DNA from: Phormidesmis priestleyi Ana
GTDB taxonomy: Bacteria > Cyanobacteriota > Cyanobacteriia > Phormidesmidales > Phormidesmidaceae
Direction: 5' to 3'
Assembly: GCA_001314865.1 (NCBI GenBank)
Contig: LJZR01000020.1
Location: 39,410 to 103,409, forward strand
Length of the DNA: 64,000 nt
Of this stretch, positions 7,706-17,238 are shown piece after piece (position 1 is the stretch's first letter; each line of letters begins with the position of its first letter). The translations under genes and the position numbers were made by a program. The notes under the pieces were generated by a model. It was not told the DNA's origin, did no database searches, and worked only from the letters and a program-made list of their open reading frames with translations.

Positions 7706-10462
7706 ATGAGTGTTCTTCGTCGTATGGCTAAGCGAGCTAGCCGGATCTTTTCACGGTTGGATACGAGTTTGCAAAAAGCTATCGTGATTTGTAGGCAAAT
7801 TCGACAAAACACGGGTCGGCGCTGTTCCCTTTGGGTCGCTGAGGCGCGAAACTTTTTTGTGATGGATGGGTTTGCGAACGCCCTTTCTAAGCCAGAGGTG
7901 CAACCCGCGACCAGTGCCCGACGACGCAGTGCAGCCCAGAATGGCGCTCCCACGACTACCCATGTCAAGCGTTCAACCGCGCAGATTTTGCTCTCAGCTG
8001 GGCTATCTAGGCAGGTCGTTAGGCGCACTTGGATAGTGACGCTGCTTGCGATCTTTTTGCTGAGCGCTAGTTTTGGTCAGCGATTTTACAATCAGCCTGG
8101 GTTGGATGTTAAGTCAGTGGCTCCACAAACATTCTATGTGCCTGAGACGGTTGTTTTTGAGGATAAGCACGAGACCGAAAGGCGTCGAAATGATGTGCGA
8201 GACGGTGTTATTCCCATGCTCCGGCTTGACGATGATCTCACCGATGAGGCGACTCGCTCTTTGAAGATGCTGCTGCAACAGGGGCGTGAGCTTCGTGCTC
8301 AGGCGGGCAGTCCGCCGTTTATCAATTTGCAGGTGCTATCAAGGCTGACTCAAGACTATTTGTTTCAGGCTTCAGATGAGGAGTGGAATACTATCTGGCG
8401 TTTGGCTGAAGCAAAACAGCTCTCCTCTAATGCGATCGCACTTTTTGCTGCCACTACAGCAGAGACCCCGACCCATTCTGAAAGCCTCTCTCCAGCCAAT
8501 GATTCTGCTGATTCTTCAGAAAGTTCTTTAGAAAATATTCCTGAGCGCTCCCTGCGCGCATTGGCTGCGCGATCGCCCAAACTAGCCGCTCAGCTGCGTA
8601 GTTTTAGACTCAATCAAATAGCGGCTTTACAAGAGCTAGTGGCCTATCGTGAGCTATCAGGAGACCAGGGACTAGCTCAGCTCAAAGTGCGGATAAACAC
8701 GCCTCGGCAGCAATATCGTAAGGCGGCAGCCGAGCTAGCCCGAGCCGCCAGTACAGAAGGACAGCCTTTGTATAACTACCGGCTGTTTGAGCTGAGTGAG
8801 GAACAGTGGCGGACATTGGAAAGCGATGCTGAGCATGTGTTTGCTCAAACGATGATGCAGGGTGTGCCGCAGGGGATGCCGCCCGAGCTGCTGCGCCATG
8901 CTATTGAGACCCGTGTTAAGGACCGGATAGAGTCGCGTGAGGCGGTGCCATTACCGGTGAGTGCAGCGGCTCAGCAGCTAACAGCGGATGTCGTCGCGGC
9001 GGCGATCGCACCCAACTTAGTATTAGATGAGGCACGAACCAAGCAGAGAGCTGAGCAGGCAGTGAGAGAAATTAAGCCGGTAATGGTCTCTGTGCAAAAA
9101 GGCGATCTGATCGTGCGAGGCGGTGAAACGATTGATGAAGCAGACTTTGTGCGGCTCGATTATTTTGGCTTTTCGGGGCGCTACTTTAACTGGATTGGGC
9201 TCTGCGGCTTTAGCCTGCTCATTGCTGTGGGCGTTGCGTTTTACCTGTGGATAGACCACTATCAGGCGCATCATCTCAAGCGGCGCGATCATCTTTTGGT
9301 CTTAGTACTGTGTTTGGTCGTAGCTTTGCTAGCGGCGCTGCAAGTGCCCACAATGGGCATTCCGGCGGTGGGCATATTGGTAGCCAGCTTTTATGGCTCG
9401 GCAATGGGGCTGACAGTGGTTGGACTGCTAACGCTGTTGTTACCCATGGGCCTGCCAGTAGAGATCATTGCGCTGATTTCGGGAGCTATTGCCGCCATGC
9501 TAGGCGCTTGGATTGCGCCTCAGCTACGCGCGCGCGAAGAGTTTGCGCTACTGGGTGGCTTTGTGGGGCTCTCTCAGGCGAGTGTACATTTGGTGCTAAC
9601 GCTGATTCGCTCGACAGCTGCGGCTCCGCTATGGAAAGTTGTATTTTTGGGCTCGGCGATGCATGGCTTATATGGCATTGCCTGGAGCGTGGTGGCTTTG
9701 GGGGTGAGTCCCTATTTGGAGCACTTTTTTGATGTGGTGACGCCGATTCGGCTTGCTGAGCTGGCCAATCCTAACAGGCCGTTGCTGAAGCGTTTAGCCG
9801 CTGAGGCCCCTGGGACTTTTCAGCATACGATGTTTGTCGCTAATCTAGCCGAGGCGGCGGCCCAGGCTGTGGGGCAAAACGTAGAATTAGTGAGAGCTGG
9901 AACTTTGTATCATGACATCGGCAAAATGCATGATCCGCAGGGGTTTATTGAGAACCAGATGGGCGGGGTTAACAAGCACACAGTGATTGATGATCCATGG
10001 CAGAGTGCCAGCATTATCAAAAAGCATGTGACCCAAGGCTTGGTGATGGCTCGCAAGTACCGACTGCCTAAGGCTATACAGGCGTTTATTCCTGAGCATC
10101 AGGGCGATATGAGAATTAGCTACTTTTACCAGCAGGCCAAAGAACGGCAGAAAGCCCAGCCCAGCTTAGTGGTGGATGAAGCGGATTTTCGATATGACGG
10201 CCCCATTCCACAGAGTCCGGAAACTGGAATTACTATGCTGGCTGATTCCTGCGAGGCGGCGCTGCGATCGCTCTCGCCAGAAGCCTCCATGGATGAGGCT
10301 TATAGCATGGTAGATAGAATTTTGCGGGCGCGTTGGCGCAGCCGTCAACTGATCGACAGTGGCCTCACCAGAGATGATATGGACGCGATCGCCAGCGTTT
10401 TTATTCAGGTATGGCAGCAGCACAACCACAAGCGAATTGCCTACCCTAAGGACATTGCATAA
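7706..10462 (+). CDS. 7TM-HD phosphohydrolase (PgpH-like, probable c-di-AMP phosphodiesterase)
   Basis: 918 residues. A cytoplasmic N-terminus of about 110 residues is followed by a first helix (WIVTLLAIFLLSASFG), a large extracytoplasmic 7TMR-HDED domain, and a cluster of helices at about 495-690. The C-terminal HD domain has the catalytic HD in LYHDIGKMHDP, then a second His in HKHTVIDD-like context, IPEHQGD and LADSCEAAL. PgpH homologues hydrolyse cyclic di-AMP in other bacteria; that activity here is inferred. The N-terminus is long, and Met53 (MDGFANALSK) is an alternative start. The first residues include an Arg-rich segment. Confidence 0.85.
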   Translation: MSVLRRMAKRASRIFSRLDTSLQKAIVICRQIRQNTGRRCSLWVAEARNFFVMDGFANALSKPEVQPATSARRRSAAQNGAPTTTHVKRSTAQILLSAGLSRQVVRRTWIVTLLAIFLLSASFGQRFYNQPGLDVKSVAPQTFYVPETVVFEDKHETERRRNDVRDGVIPMLRLDDDLTDEATRSLKMLLQQGRELRAQAGSPPFINLQVLSRLTQDYLFQASDEEWNTIWRLAEAKQLSSNAIALFAATTAETPTHSESLSPANDSADSSESSLENIPERSLRALAARSPKLAAQLRSFRLNQIAALQELVAYRELSGDQGLAQLKVRINTPRQQYRKAAAELARAASTEGQPLYNYRLFELSEEQWRTLESDAEHVFAQTMMQGVPQGMPPELLRHAIETRVKDRIESREAVPLPVSAAAQQLTADVVAAAIAPNLVLDEARTKQRAEQAVREIKPVMVSVQKGDLIVRGGETIDEADFVRLDYFGFSGRYFNWIGLCGFSLLIAVGVAFYLWIDHYQAHHLKRRDHLLVLVLCLVVALLAALQVPTMGIPAVGILVASFYGSAMGLTVVGLLTLLLPMGLPVEIIALISGAIAAMLGAWIAPQLRAREEFALLGGFVGLSQASVHLVLTLIRSTAAAPLWKVVFLGSAMHGLYGIAWSVVALGVSPYLEHFFDVVTPIRLAELANPNRPLLKRLAAEAPGTFQHTMFVANLAEAAAQAVGQNVELVRAGTLYHDIGKMHDPQGFIENQMGGVNKHTVIDDPWQSASIIKKHVTQGLVMARKYRLPKAIQAFIPEHQGDMRISYFYQQAKERQKAQPSLVVDEADFRYDGPIPQSPETGITMLADSCEAALRSLSPEASMDEAYSMVDRILRARWRSRQLIDSGLTRDDMDAIASVFIQVWQQHNHKRIAYPKDIA

Positions 10463-10516
10463 TCGAGCCTTCCAGGCACAGGCTAGTGACTTGATTAGGG
10501 AGTGGGTCGTGGCCTA

Positions 10517-10579
10517 TAGGTTTGGTGCTACTAGGTTTGGCGCTACTAGGTTTGGCGCTAGGTTTGGCACTAGGTTTGA
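10517..10579. repeat. 12-15-bp tandem repeat after the 7TM-HD gene
   Basis: Five copies of TAGGTTTGG(C/T)GC, two with an extra TAC, begin 55 bp after the stop of the 7TM-HD gene. Confidence 0.8.
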
Positions 10580-11396
10580 GGGCTGCACCAGCAGGTTTGT
10601 ATTGAATAGCTTAGTAGAATGCATGTTCTAGTAAAACCCTAGCAAGACTTGAAAATAGTACAAAAAAACTATATATTGGCAACCTATCAGCGGTGCTTTT
10701 GTAATTCTTCTATCCTGATTGCCTAAAGAGCAGTGGCCGAAGAGTGGTCGCTGAAGAGTGGTGACTGAAGAGTAGTGACTGAAGAAGTAGTGATTGATGG
10801 TTGCCTCCAACCGGACCCAGATATTGAGTTTAACCTTCACTGAACCTTCACTAAACCTTCAGTAATAGTGTTCATGCGAACAAAATATGTCTGAGGGCCC
10901 ATGTATCGTTTGTCAAAACAGTTGTTAATGTGTTTACAAACATTTGCATGGTTTTTTAATAATCTTTTCCTTTTCTAGGAAGGAAATAACGATAATCTTT
11001 TCCTTAAGCAAGGCTTTTTTCATCTTTTCTAGTCCTTAAACCAACCGCCGCTGCTGATATCGGTGAGCCTAATATCAATTTGACATCTCAATTATGTCGT
11101 TTGCCTGTTAAAAACTTTTTCTAAAAAATAAAGCAAACGCTCTCATAAAAGTTATAATACTTTACATAAACAGAGCTTATGTTGATTGTTGCGTTTTAAG
11201 CGTAAGGTCTCTCAAGCACCTGTACATGTACAAATGAACTGACCTGAAAGTTGAGGAACAGGTAGTACGGACCTATGCTCACAAGGCTCATGAAGCTTAC
11301 AGGGCTCACAAAGCTGATAAAGCCTACTCATAAAGCTTCTGGTCTAAAGTTCTGTTCTTCTACTGGCGAGATTACTTTTTACCGCTGCGCGATTCT
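10580..11396. other. Intergenic stretch before the sigma-factor gene
   Basis: No gene is supported here. It holds a second run of short repeats (GAAGAGTGGT/GACTGAAGAGTAGTG near 10739-10790). A 14-bp direct repeat ATAATCTTTTCCTT occurs at 10959 and 10992, and a palindrome TGTACATGTACA near 11221. The A/T-rich zone 10900-11200 probably contains the sigma-gene promoter, but I cannot fix -35 and -10 boxes. Confidence 0.5.
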
Positions 11397-12353
11397 ATGA
11401 AAGCTGCTACTGCTTCAACTGATCTTGTCCGTACTTATCTCAAAGAGATTGGCCGTGTCCCTCTGCTGACCCACGAGGAAGAAATTGTTCTGGGTAAGCA
11501 GGTTAAGCAAATGATGGTGTTGCTAGGACTGCAAGCTGAACTGACTGAAACATTAGGCCGTGAGCCCAGTCAGGCTGAGTGGGCCGCTGCTGCCAAAATG
11601 CCTGAAACCGAGCTACAGCGCTTGGTCGCGGCTGGTGAGCATGCTAAGCGAAAAATGGTAGAGGCCAATTTGCGCCTAGTGGTGTCGGTCGCCAAAAAAT
11701 ACATCAAGCGCAATGTTGACCTGCTCGATTTGATTCAAGAGGGCACGATTGGCATGCAGCGAGGCGTAGAAAAGTTTGATCCATCTAAGGGATATCGCTT
11801 TAGTACCTATGCTTACTGGTGGATTCGGCAGGCCATTACGCGAGCGATCGCCGAAAAAAGCCGCACCATTCGACTTCCTATTCACATCACCGAAAAGCTC
11901 AACAAAATCAAAAAGTCCCAGCGTCAATTTTCTCAGCGTACTGGCCGAGTCCCTACCATGGCAGAAATCGCTGATGATACGGGTCTGACCATCCAGCAGG
12001 TACGCGACTATTTAGACAAATCTCGTCAGCCGCTGTCGCTAGACCTGCGCGTTGGTGACAACCAAGACACCCAGCTCAGCGACTTGCTCGAAGACGACGG
12101 CCCCACGCCAGATGACTTCGCTGTCCAGTCTTCACTCAAACGAGATCTCAATATGCTCTTAGCTGACCTCACCCCTCAGCAGCAGCGTGTCCTATCCCTT
12201 CGCTTTGGTCTTGACGATGGTAAAAATATGACCCTCGCCAAAATCGGTGCGGTTTTAGAAATTAGCCGTGAGCGCGTTCGCCAAATTGAGCGGGAGGCCC
12301 TCACTAAGTTACGTAAGCGCCGAGGCGATATGCGCGAATATATCGCAGGCTAA
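11397..12353 (+). CDS. Group 2 RNA polymerase sigma-70 factor
   Basis: 318 residues with the full sigma-70 layout and no long N-terminal extension. Region 1.2 begins [23 protein letters not shown]. Region 2 follows ([47 protein letters not shown]), then region 3 ([15 protein letters not shown]). Region 4 ends with a helix-turn-helix, [26 protein letters not shown]. These match cyanobacterial non-essential group 2 factors, used in light, nutrient and circadian responses. The length suggests a SigD- or SigB-type member, but I cannot separate them by eye. The ATG at 11397 gives the usual N-terminus. Confidence 0.93.
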   Translation: MKAATASTDLVRTYLKEIGRVPLLTHEEEIVLGKQVKQMMVLLGLQAELTETLGREPSQAEWAAAAKMPETELQRLVAAGEHAKRKMVEANLRLVVSVAKKYIKRNVDLLDLIQEGTIGMQRGVEKFDPSKGYRFSTYAYWWIRQAITRAIAEKSRTIRLPIHITEKLNKIKKSQRQFSQRTGRVPTMAEIADDTGLTIQQVRDYLDKSRQPLSLDLRVGDNQDTQLSDLLEDDGPTPDDFAVQSSLKRDLNMLLADLTPQQQRVLSLRFGLDDGKNMTLAKIGAVLEISRERVRQIEREALTKLRKRRGDMREYIAG

Positions 12354-12549
12354 ACGCTCACAACTCACCCTACGGTCAGCTGTAGAAATGTCGAATCGCT
12401 TGGCAGTTGTCAGGCGATTTTGCTGTATGTGTAGTGCCGGTTGTTGTAGCGCTGGCTGCCTGCTGGTAATGGTGCCTCCGTAAGAATACGGCTCAATAAG
12501 CTGTCTGGCATGAGAGACGGTAAGCCCGCTTGTCTATATATTGAAGGGC

Positions 12550-13974
12550 ATGGTATTTCGAAAATGGCTTACTATGACTGCTCGCTCACGGACTGCTGCT
12601 CGCTCAGGTCACTCATCGGATACAGGCTCGGCTAAAGGCTTGAATGCTTCGCCTACCTTTTATCCGCCAAAGCAGAAGCCGCTGATAGTACGGCTGGTGC
12701 AAAGCGTGTCGTACTGGCTAGCAAGAATACTTTATAAGTTTAGAATTTCGGTTTCAGAATCAGATGTGGGCCGGGTGCGAGCGGTGGAGGATGCTCGACT
12801 GGTCTTTGTCTGTAACCATCCTACGATGGAGGATGGCATTACATTGTTTGTGCTTTCAGCGCGGTTGGGGCAGCTGTTTCATTACATTGTGGCCTATGAG
12901 TCGTTTAGGGGGCTGATGGGGTGGTTTATTCAGCGATTGGGGTGCTATTCCATTCGTCGTGGGTTGGGCGATCGCGCCAGTATTAGCCAAACCCTTTCCC
13001 TTCTTAAAGCGCCCCAGTGTCGCCTGGTTATTTTTCCAGAGGGTGGCTGCTCCTACCAAAACGACACGATTATGCCGTTTCGGGCGGGGGCGATTCAGCT
13101 GCCGATGTCTGTATTGGCTCAGCTGGCTAAGAATGCCGCCGATCCAGCGCAGGTGCCTGACTTTTATCTGGTGCCGCTGAGCTTAAAGTATCGCTATCAG
13201 CAGCCCATGCGCCGAGTGATTGAATCTACTTTGGCTCGCTTAGAATCCAAGTTGGGCATTGCGGTGCCTTCTGATGCGGATGACTACCAACGGCTAAGAA
13301 AGGTCGCGCATCAGGTGATTTTGAAAATTGAGGCAGAAGCGAATGTGCTAAATAAACCAGATGCTTTTGAGCCAGATACTTTTGAGCCAGATACTTTTGA
13401 GCCAGATAATGTGCCAAACGTAGATGACTCTGATTGGAATCGACGAATTGAGCGGCTCAAGCAAATTTTTATTCAAAAGTGTGAAGCGGCTTTGAACATT
13501 GCGCCGACTGCAAACCTGCCACTACGTGAGCGTGTCTATAAAGTACAGGCAGTGCTGGATGATGCCGCGCTAGCGTTAGAGGTTGCTCGCGATGGGCGGC
13601 TAGATGAAGATGGCCGGCTAGATGAGGACGGACGGCTAGATGAAAAGGTGCGAGAAGCGCTGTACTGGGATACGGTGCGACTCCTCAATTTTGATGCTAT
13701 TTACGATGGCTATGTGGCCGAATCGCCGACTGCGGAGCGCTTTTTAGATACGCTCACTCGCTTGGAGCGGGAGGTGTTTCATGTGGAACATGCTCAGCCC
13801 AAAGCGCCTCGCAAAGCTTGCTTTTATATCGGGGAGCCCATTAATTTGAAGAATTATTTGGCTGACTATCAGCGCGATCGCTCTGGCACGATTGATCAAC
13901 TCTCTGAGTATCTTCGCCAAACGATGCAGCATAATCTCAATCAAATGGCCCAAGCTAATAGCCCAGGCAGATAA
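12550..13974 (+). CDS. PlsC-like acyltransferase (1-acylglycerol-3-phosphate acyltransferase family)
   Basis: 474 residues. The LPLAT signature is clear: NHPTMEDG (the H-x4-D site) near residue 90 and VIFPEGGCSYQND near 160. Such enzymes acylate lysophosphatidate or related acceptors at the membrane. The half after about residue 250 is an unusual polar extension of unknown function. It contains two in-frame tandem duplications, a FEPDT run (DNA 13360-13408) and DGRLDE three times (DNA 13590-13644). The ATG at 12550 is taken rather than a TTG three codons upstream. Confidence 0.75.
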   Translation: MVFRKWLTMTARSRTAARSGHSSDTGSAKGLNASPTFYPPKQKPLIVRLVQSVSYWLARILYKFRISVSESDVGRVRAVEDARLVFVCNHPTMEDGITLFVLSARLGQLFHYIVAYESFRGLMGWFIQRLGCYSIRRGLGDRASISQTLSLLKAPQCRLVIFPEGGCSYQNDTIMPFRAGAIQLPMSVLAQLAKNAADPAQVPDFYLVPLSLKYRYQQPMRRVIESTLARLESKLGIAVPSDADDYQRLRKVAHQVILKIEAEANVLNKPDAFEPDTFEPDTFEPDNVPNVDDSDWNRRIERLKQIFIQKCEAALNIAPTANLPLRERVYKVQAVLDDAALALEVARDGRLDEDGRLDEDGRLDEKVREALYWDTVRLLNFDAIYDGYVAESPTAERFLDTLTRLEREVFHVEHAQPKAPRKACFYIGEPINLKNYLADYQRDRSGTIDQLSEYLRQTMQHNLNQMAQANSPGR

Positions 13975-14100
13975 GTCAGGATGGTCCAGGATTTAGATGA
14001 CTCGCCTATCCTATTCAAGGCCATACCCACGTCGTAGACTGAGTCTGCGAGCGGCTATGCCTAGACAAGGCCCTATTGTGTTTGGGTTTCCGCAGTTCCG

Positions 14101-14157
14101 AATCCCTATCTCCCTAATCCCTATCTCCCTAATCCCTATCTCCCTAATCCCTATCTT
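14101..14157. repeat. 15-bp tandem repeat ending three bases before the next start codon
   Basis: Units AATCCCTATCTCCCT at 14101, 14116 and 14131 plus a partial fourth. The array fills the whole 5' leader next to the ATG at 14161 and contains no Shine-Dalgarno-like sequence. Confidence 0.9.
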
Positions 14158-14160
14158 TAC

Positions 14161-15120
14161 ATGACTCATTTTTTGGGCGCATCTGCTGCTTCAACTCGCG
14201 GTTGCTGTCAGGTGCCTACTCCGCTGAAGCCAGGTGATTTGCTGTATGTCATTTCGCCGAGCGGCGGACTGCAAGCCTCAGAGAATTTTCAGGCAGGGCT
14301 GGCAGTTTGGCGATCGCGCGGATATCGTCTGCATCTGTGCGAGGGCTACGACGCGCGCTGGGGATATTTGGCCGGTCGCGACGACCAGCGACGGCAGCAA
14401 TTACTCAGCGCCCTGAACGCTCCGGCCTGTCGTGGCGTTTTATGCTCGCGAGGTGGGTATGGGGGGACACGTCTGCTAGAAGGTTGGGAATGGCCTGTAT
14501 TGGAGGCTTCCGGGAAGTGGCTGATTGGGTTTTCGGATGTGACGAGCCTGCTGTGGAGTTTGAGCAATCAGGGAATTGCGGGGGTGCATGGGCCGGTACT
14601 CACGACGTTAGCCGATGAGCCCAAGTGGTCGGTGGATCGCCTGTTTGATTGGGTAGAGCAACATCGGATAGCGCCTTTGACCGGTCAGGGATGGGGCCGC
14701 GTGGGGGCAGGTGGCAGAGCCACGGGCCTTTTGCTGCCAGGAAATTTGTGCGTAGCGACTCATTTATTGGGAACGTCGGCTGAACCGAATTTGACAGATG
14801 TGATTTTGGCCTTTGAGGATGTGGGTGAAGCACCCTATCGGTTGGATCGGATGCTAACGCAGTGGAGATCGATGGGGCGGTTTAAATCGGTCAAGGGAAT
14901 TGCGCTGGGCCGGTTTAGCGGCTGGGAATCGGCCCAGCCGGGTTCGCTTACCTTGAGTGTGGATGAGGTGATGCGCGATCGCCTAGGCGACTTGGGCATT
15001 CCCATCGTGTCGGGTTTGCCTTTTGGACACGATGGCGCGAATGCGACGTTACCAGTGGGTGTACCAGCAGTGCTAGATGCCAATGCTGGTACGCTAACGG
15101 TTGAATCGTTAAATCCATAG
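14161..15120 (+). CDS. S66 family LD-carboxypeptidase (muramoyltetrapeptide carboxypeptidase)
   Basis: 319 residues. Peptidase S66 removes the terminal D-Ala from murein tetrapeptides during cell-wall recycling. The Ser nucleophile lies in LIGFSDVTSLLW, the Glu in LAFEDVGEAPYRLDRML, and the His in LPFGHDGANATLPVG, in the family order. LYVISPSGG near residue 25 is the usual N-terminal motif. No signal peptide, so cytoplasmic. The leader is a tandem repeat without a clear ribosome-binding site. The N-terminal 15 residues before VPTPLKPGDLL are weakly conserved in style. Confidence 0.9.
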   Translation: MTHFLGASAASTRGCCQVPTPLKPGDLLYVISPSGGLQASENFQAGLAVWRSRGYRLHLCEGYDARWGYLAGRDDQRRQQLLSALNAPACRGVLCSRGGYGGTRLLEGWEWPVLEASGKWLIGFSDVTSLLWSLSNQGIAGVHGPVLTTLADEPKWSVDRLFDWVEQHRIAPLTGQGWGRVGAGGRATGLLLPGNLCVATHLLGTSAEPNLTDVILAFEDVGEAPYRLDRMLTQWRSMGRFKSVKGIALGRFSGWESAQPGSLTLSVDEVMRDRLGDLGIPIVSGLPFGHDGANATLPVGVPAVLDANAGTLTVESLNP

Positions 15121-15237
15121 TCAGCATTATTTTAAGGGTTATTTCGGAGGTTATCAGAGCTCGCTCGCGGTATTGAGTCAAGTGACTGTATAGCAAGCGA
15201 CTGTATAGAATGAGAGTATCCTTTTTCTCAAAATGCT

Positions 15238-15975
15238 GTGGTTCCTCTGAGAGATGACAATCCTGTTACGACAACGCCCGTTGTGGTGTATGCCCTGATT
15301 TCACTAAACGTGGTGATTTTTTTATATGAGCTTTCGTTGGGAGATGAGGCGCTACAGCAGTTTGTCAATACCTGGGCAGTGGTGCCTGCTGAGCTAAGCT
15401 GCTCGCTACCAGGAGATGTGCTCAGGTCGGTTGCCAATCTCAGTTGTCCGGTGGGCGTCGGGGATATGCCGCCTCAAGGGGAGTGGATTACGCTAGTGTC
15501 GTCTCAGTTTCTCCACGGAGGATTGCCTCATTTGGCAGGCAATATGCTGTTCCTATGGATCTTTGGCAACAACATTGAAGATCAACTGGGGTCGCTGAAG
15601 TTTTTGTTCTTTTATTTAGCTTGTGGTGCGCTGGCGGGTTTGAGCCAGTGGGTAATTGAGCCCGCTTCTTTGGTGCCGACTTTGGGAGCAAGTGGGGCGA
15701 TCGCAGGGGTGATGGGTGCCTATATCATCCGCTTCCCTCGGGCAAAAATCATGACCTTTGTCGCGTTGTTTGTCATTCCGGTACCAGCCTATTTATTTTT
15801 AGGCTGGTGGTTTATTCAGCAGTCGTTTTATAGCTACATGAGCATTGGCGCCAACGCAGATATGGGCGCTGGCGGTGTGGCTTACTGGGCGCATGCTGGC
15901 GGTTTTGTCTTTGGTGTGGTTTTAGGGCCGTTGTTAGGATTGTTTTCGCAGCGGGACGGCTACCGTGGTAGATGA
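15238..15975 (+). CDS. Rhomboid family intramembrane serine protease
   Basis: 245 residues with six or seven hydrophobic segments. The catalytic Ser is in TLGASGAIAGVMGAY and the His in AYWAHAGGFVFGVVLG. The first-loop motif HGGLPHLAGNMLFLWIFGN is also present. This places it with bacterial rhomboids that cleave transmembrane substrates; substrates are unknown. The start is GTG at 15238 (MVPLRDDNP), the usual N-terminus of this family. A nearby ATG at 15233 is in a frame that stops at once. It is followed after 54 bp by a DUF2301 membrane protein. Confidence 0.92.
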   Translation: MVPLRDDNPVTTTPVVVYALISLNVVIFLYELSLGDEALQQFVNTWAVVPAELSCSLPGDVLRSVANLSCPVGVGDMPPQGEWITLVSSQFLHGGLPHLAGNMLFLWIFGNNIEDQLGSLKFLFFYLACGALAGLSQWVIEPASLVPTLGASGAIAGVMGAYIIRFPRAKIMTFVALFVIPVPAYLFLGWWFIQQSFYSYMSIGANADMGAGGVAYWAHAGGFVFGVVLGPLLGLFSQRDGYRGR

Positions 15976-16029
15976 TTATGATGATCAATAGACAAATATT
16001 GGTATTCCTGTCGTTTTGGAGTTGAGCCC

Positions 16030-16698
16030 ATGACTGTTGGCAATGCAGGTTCATTAGAGAACGAGGTCTATGAAGGCCAGTTTGGTTCCTTCACTGTAGA
16101 TCAGCACGATCGGCAAGAGGTGGTGCTGTACCGAGCTGGGCTAGCGATCGCGGCAGGAAGCTTTGCCATTGCTGTTCTTTGCGTGTTTTTTGCGGGTGCG
16201 CTAGCGCCTTGGGTTGCAACGGTTTGCTATGGGGTAATGTGGCTAGCATTGGGGCTGAGCTTTTTTAAGATTCATATTTATTTGCGGGCGCTGCATCGAA
16301 CGCTGCAAGTTTTTTGGCTGATTGGCGGGATTGCAAGCTTGGCGATCGCCCTTCTGTACCCCACGCCACTCGCGCTCACTGCTTACGAGCAGCCGCTGAC
16401 TATTTTCGGCATCGGTTTTACCTTTGCCGCGCTCACTGGCATCTTTTTTAAGGAAGCCTTTTGCTTTAATCGCTTTGAAACTAAGTTTTTGGTCTTTATC
16501 GTACCGGGGCTTTTACTGGGCCATATGTCAGGCATTTTATCCGCCAATACCGAGCGCGGAATGCTGGCGGTGTGGGCCGTTCTCTTTGTTGTGTTTGCCT
16601 TGCGTAAAGTGATTCAGCCAATTCCACCCGACATTGGCGACAAAAGCGTTTTTGAGTATTTGGAGAAAGAGCGACAGGCTGCAAAAGTTTCGCTCTAA
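16030..16698 (+). CDS. DUF2301 integral membrane protein
   Basis: 222 residues, about six hydrophobic helices after a polar N-terminus (NEVYEGQFGSFTVDQHDRQEVVLYRAG). The pattern FFKIHIYLRALHRTLQ, ALTGIFFKEAFCF and GHMSGI fits the cyanobacterial DUF2301 family. No biochemical function is known to me. The ATG at 16030 follows GGAGTTGAGCCC. Probably co-transcribed with the rhomboid gene. Confidence 0.75.
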   Translation: MTVGNAGSLENEVYEGQFGSFTVDQHDRQEVVLYRAGLAIAAGSFAIAVLCVFFAGALAPWVATVCYGVMWLALGLSFFKIHIYLRALHRTLQVFWLIGGIASLAIALLYPTPLALTAYEQPLTIFGIGFTFAALTGIFFKEAFCFNRFETKFLVFIVPGLLLGHMSGILSANTERGMLAVWAVLFVVFALRKVIQPIPPDIGDKSVFEYLEKERQAAKVSL

Positions 16699-16737
16699 AT
16701 AGCTCTAAATAGTAGGTAAAACATATCGGTAAAACTG

Positions 16738-16794
16738 GCGATCCCTGCATTTTTAGGTAGTTCAAATTACTTGCCTAAAAAGTGCGGGGATTGC
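16738..16794. other. Long imperfect stem-loop downstream of the DUF2301 gene
   Basis: Arms of about 23-25 bases (GCGATCCCTGCATTTTTAGG paired with CCTAAAAAGTGCGGGGATTGC) enclose a short A/T-rich loop. The flank lacks a T-run on the plus strand, so a classic terminator is not clear. A second small stem (GGGATC / GATCCC) lies at 16850-16874. Confidence 0.6.
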
Positions 16795-16897
16795 TATGTG
16801 AACATGCAATTTTTGCATTTCATCTGTCTTAGGGTTGTTTTTTGTTCTGGGGATCGCTTACATAATATGATCCCGAACCTATTAAAGGCACTGAGCG

Positions 16898-17197
16898 GTG
16901 GATAAACCTCCTGAAGCGTCTACACCCATGAAGATCTCGAACACCAGAGCAAAGCTTTCTGCGACAGATGCTTATTTGAATTGCTTGGACCCTAGCTCAA
17001 GAGATCCATTGGTGGTGCAAAGAGTACATTGTCCTACCTGTGGTAGTTTTGCTGACCGCTGCCACAACATTGCTCAAAATATTGTGCGAACCCAATGCGA
17101 TTGTTGTGACTATTTAATGGTGAGCTGTGCTCAAACGGGTCGTGTCATTGAGTCGTATGCACCAACCTTTTATAGCCTGCGCTCAGTCGTTCAATAA
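16898..17197 (+). CDS. Small zinc-ribbon protein, copy 1
   Basis: 99 residues from GTG at 16898, which has AAAGG ten bases upstream; ATG at 16928 is the alternative. The core RVHCPTCGSFADRC...TQCDCCDYLMVSC carries two CxxC knuckles for a zinc ribbon, followed by AQTGRVIESYAPTF. A paralogue with the same core sits at 44075-44347. Family members are often labelled PriA-like in databases, but there is no helicase part here. Role unknown; nucleic-acid binding is a guess from the fold. Confidence 0.75.
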   Translation: MDKPPEASTPMKISNTRAKLSATDAYLNCLDPSSRDPLVVQRVHCPTCGSFADRCHNIAQNIVRTQCDCCDYLMVSCAQTGRVIESYAPTFYSLRSVVQ

Positions 17198-17238
17198 GCA
17201 GCCGGTAGTCAACCCATACGCTAACCGGTCAAAGACCC

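Noticed and set aside
9247..9732. 161-codon frame on the plus strand
   Set aside because: Lies wholly inside the well-supported 7TM-HD gene in another frame.
11219..11234. Palindrome TGTACATGTACA as a LexA-type operator
   Set aside because: The spacing between the GTAC half-sites is two bases, not the four expected for cyanobacterial LexA boxes.
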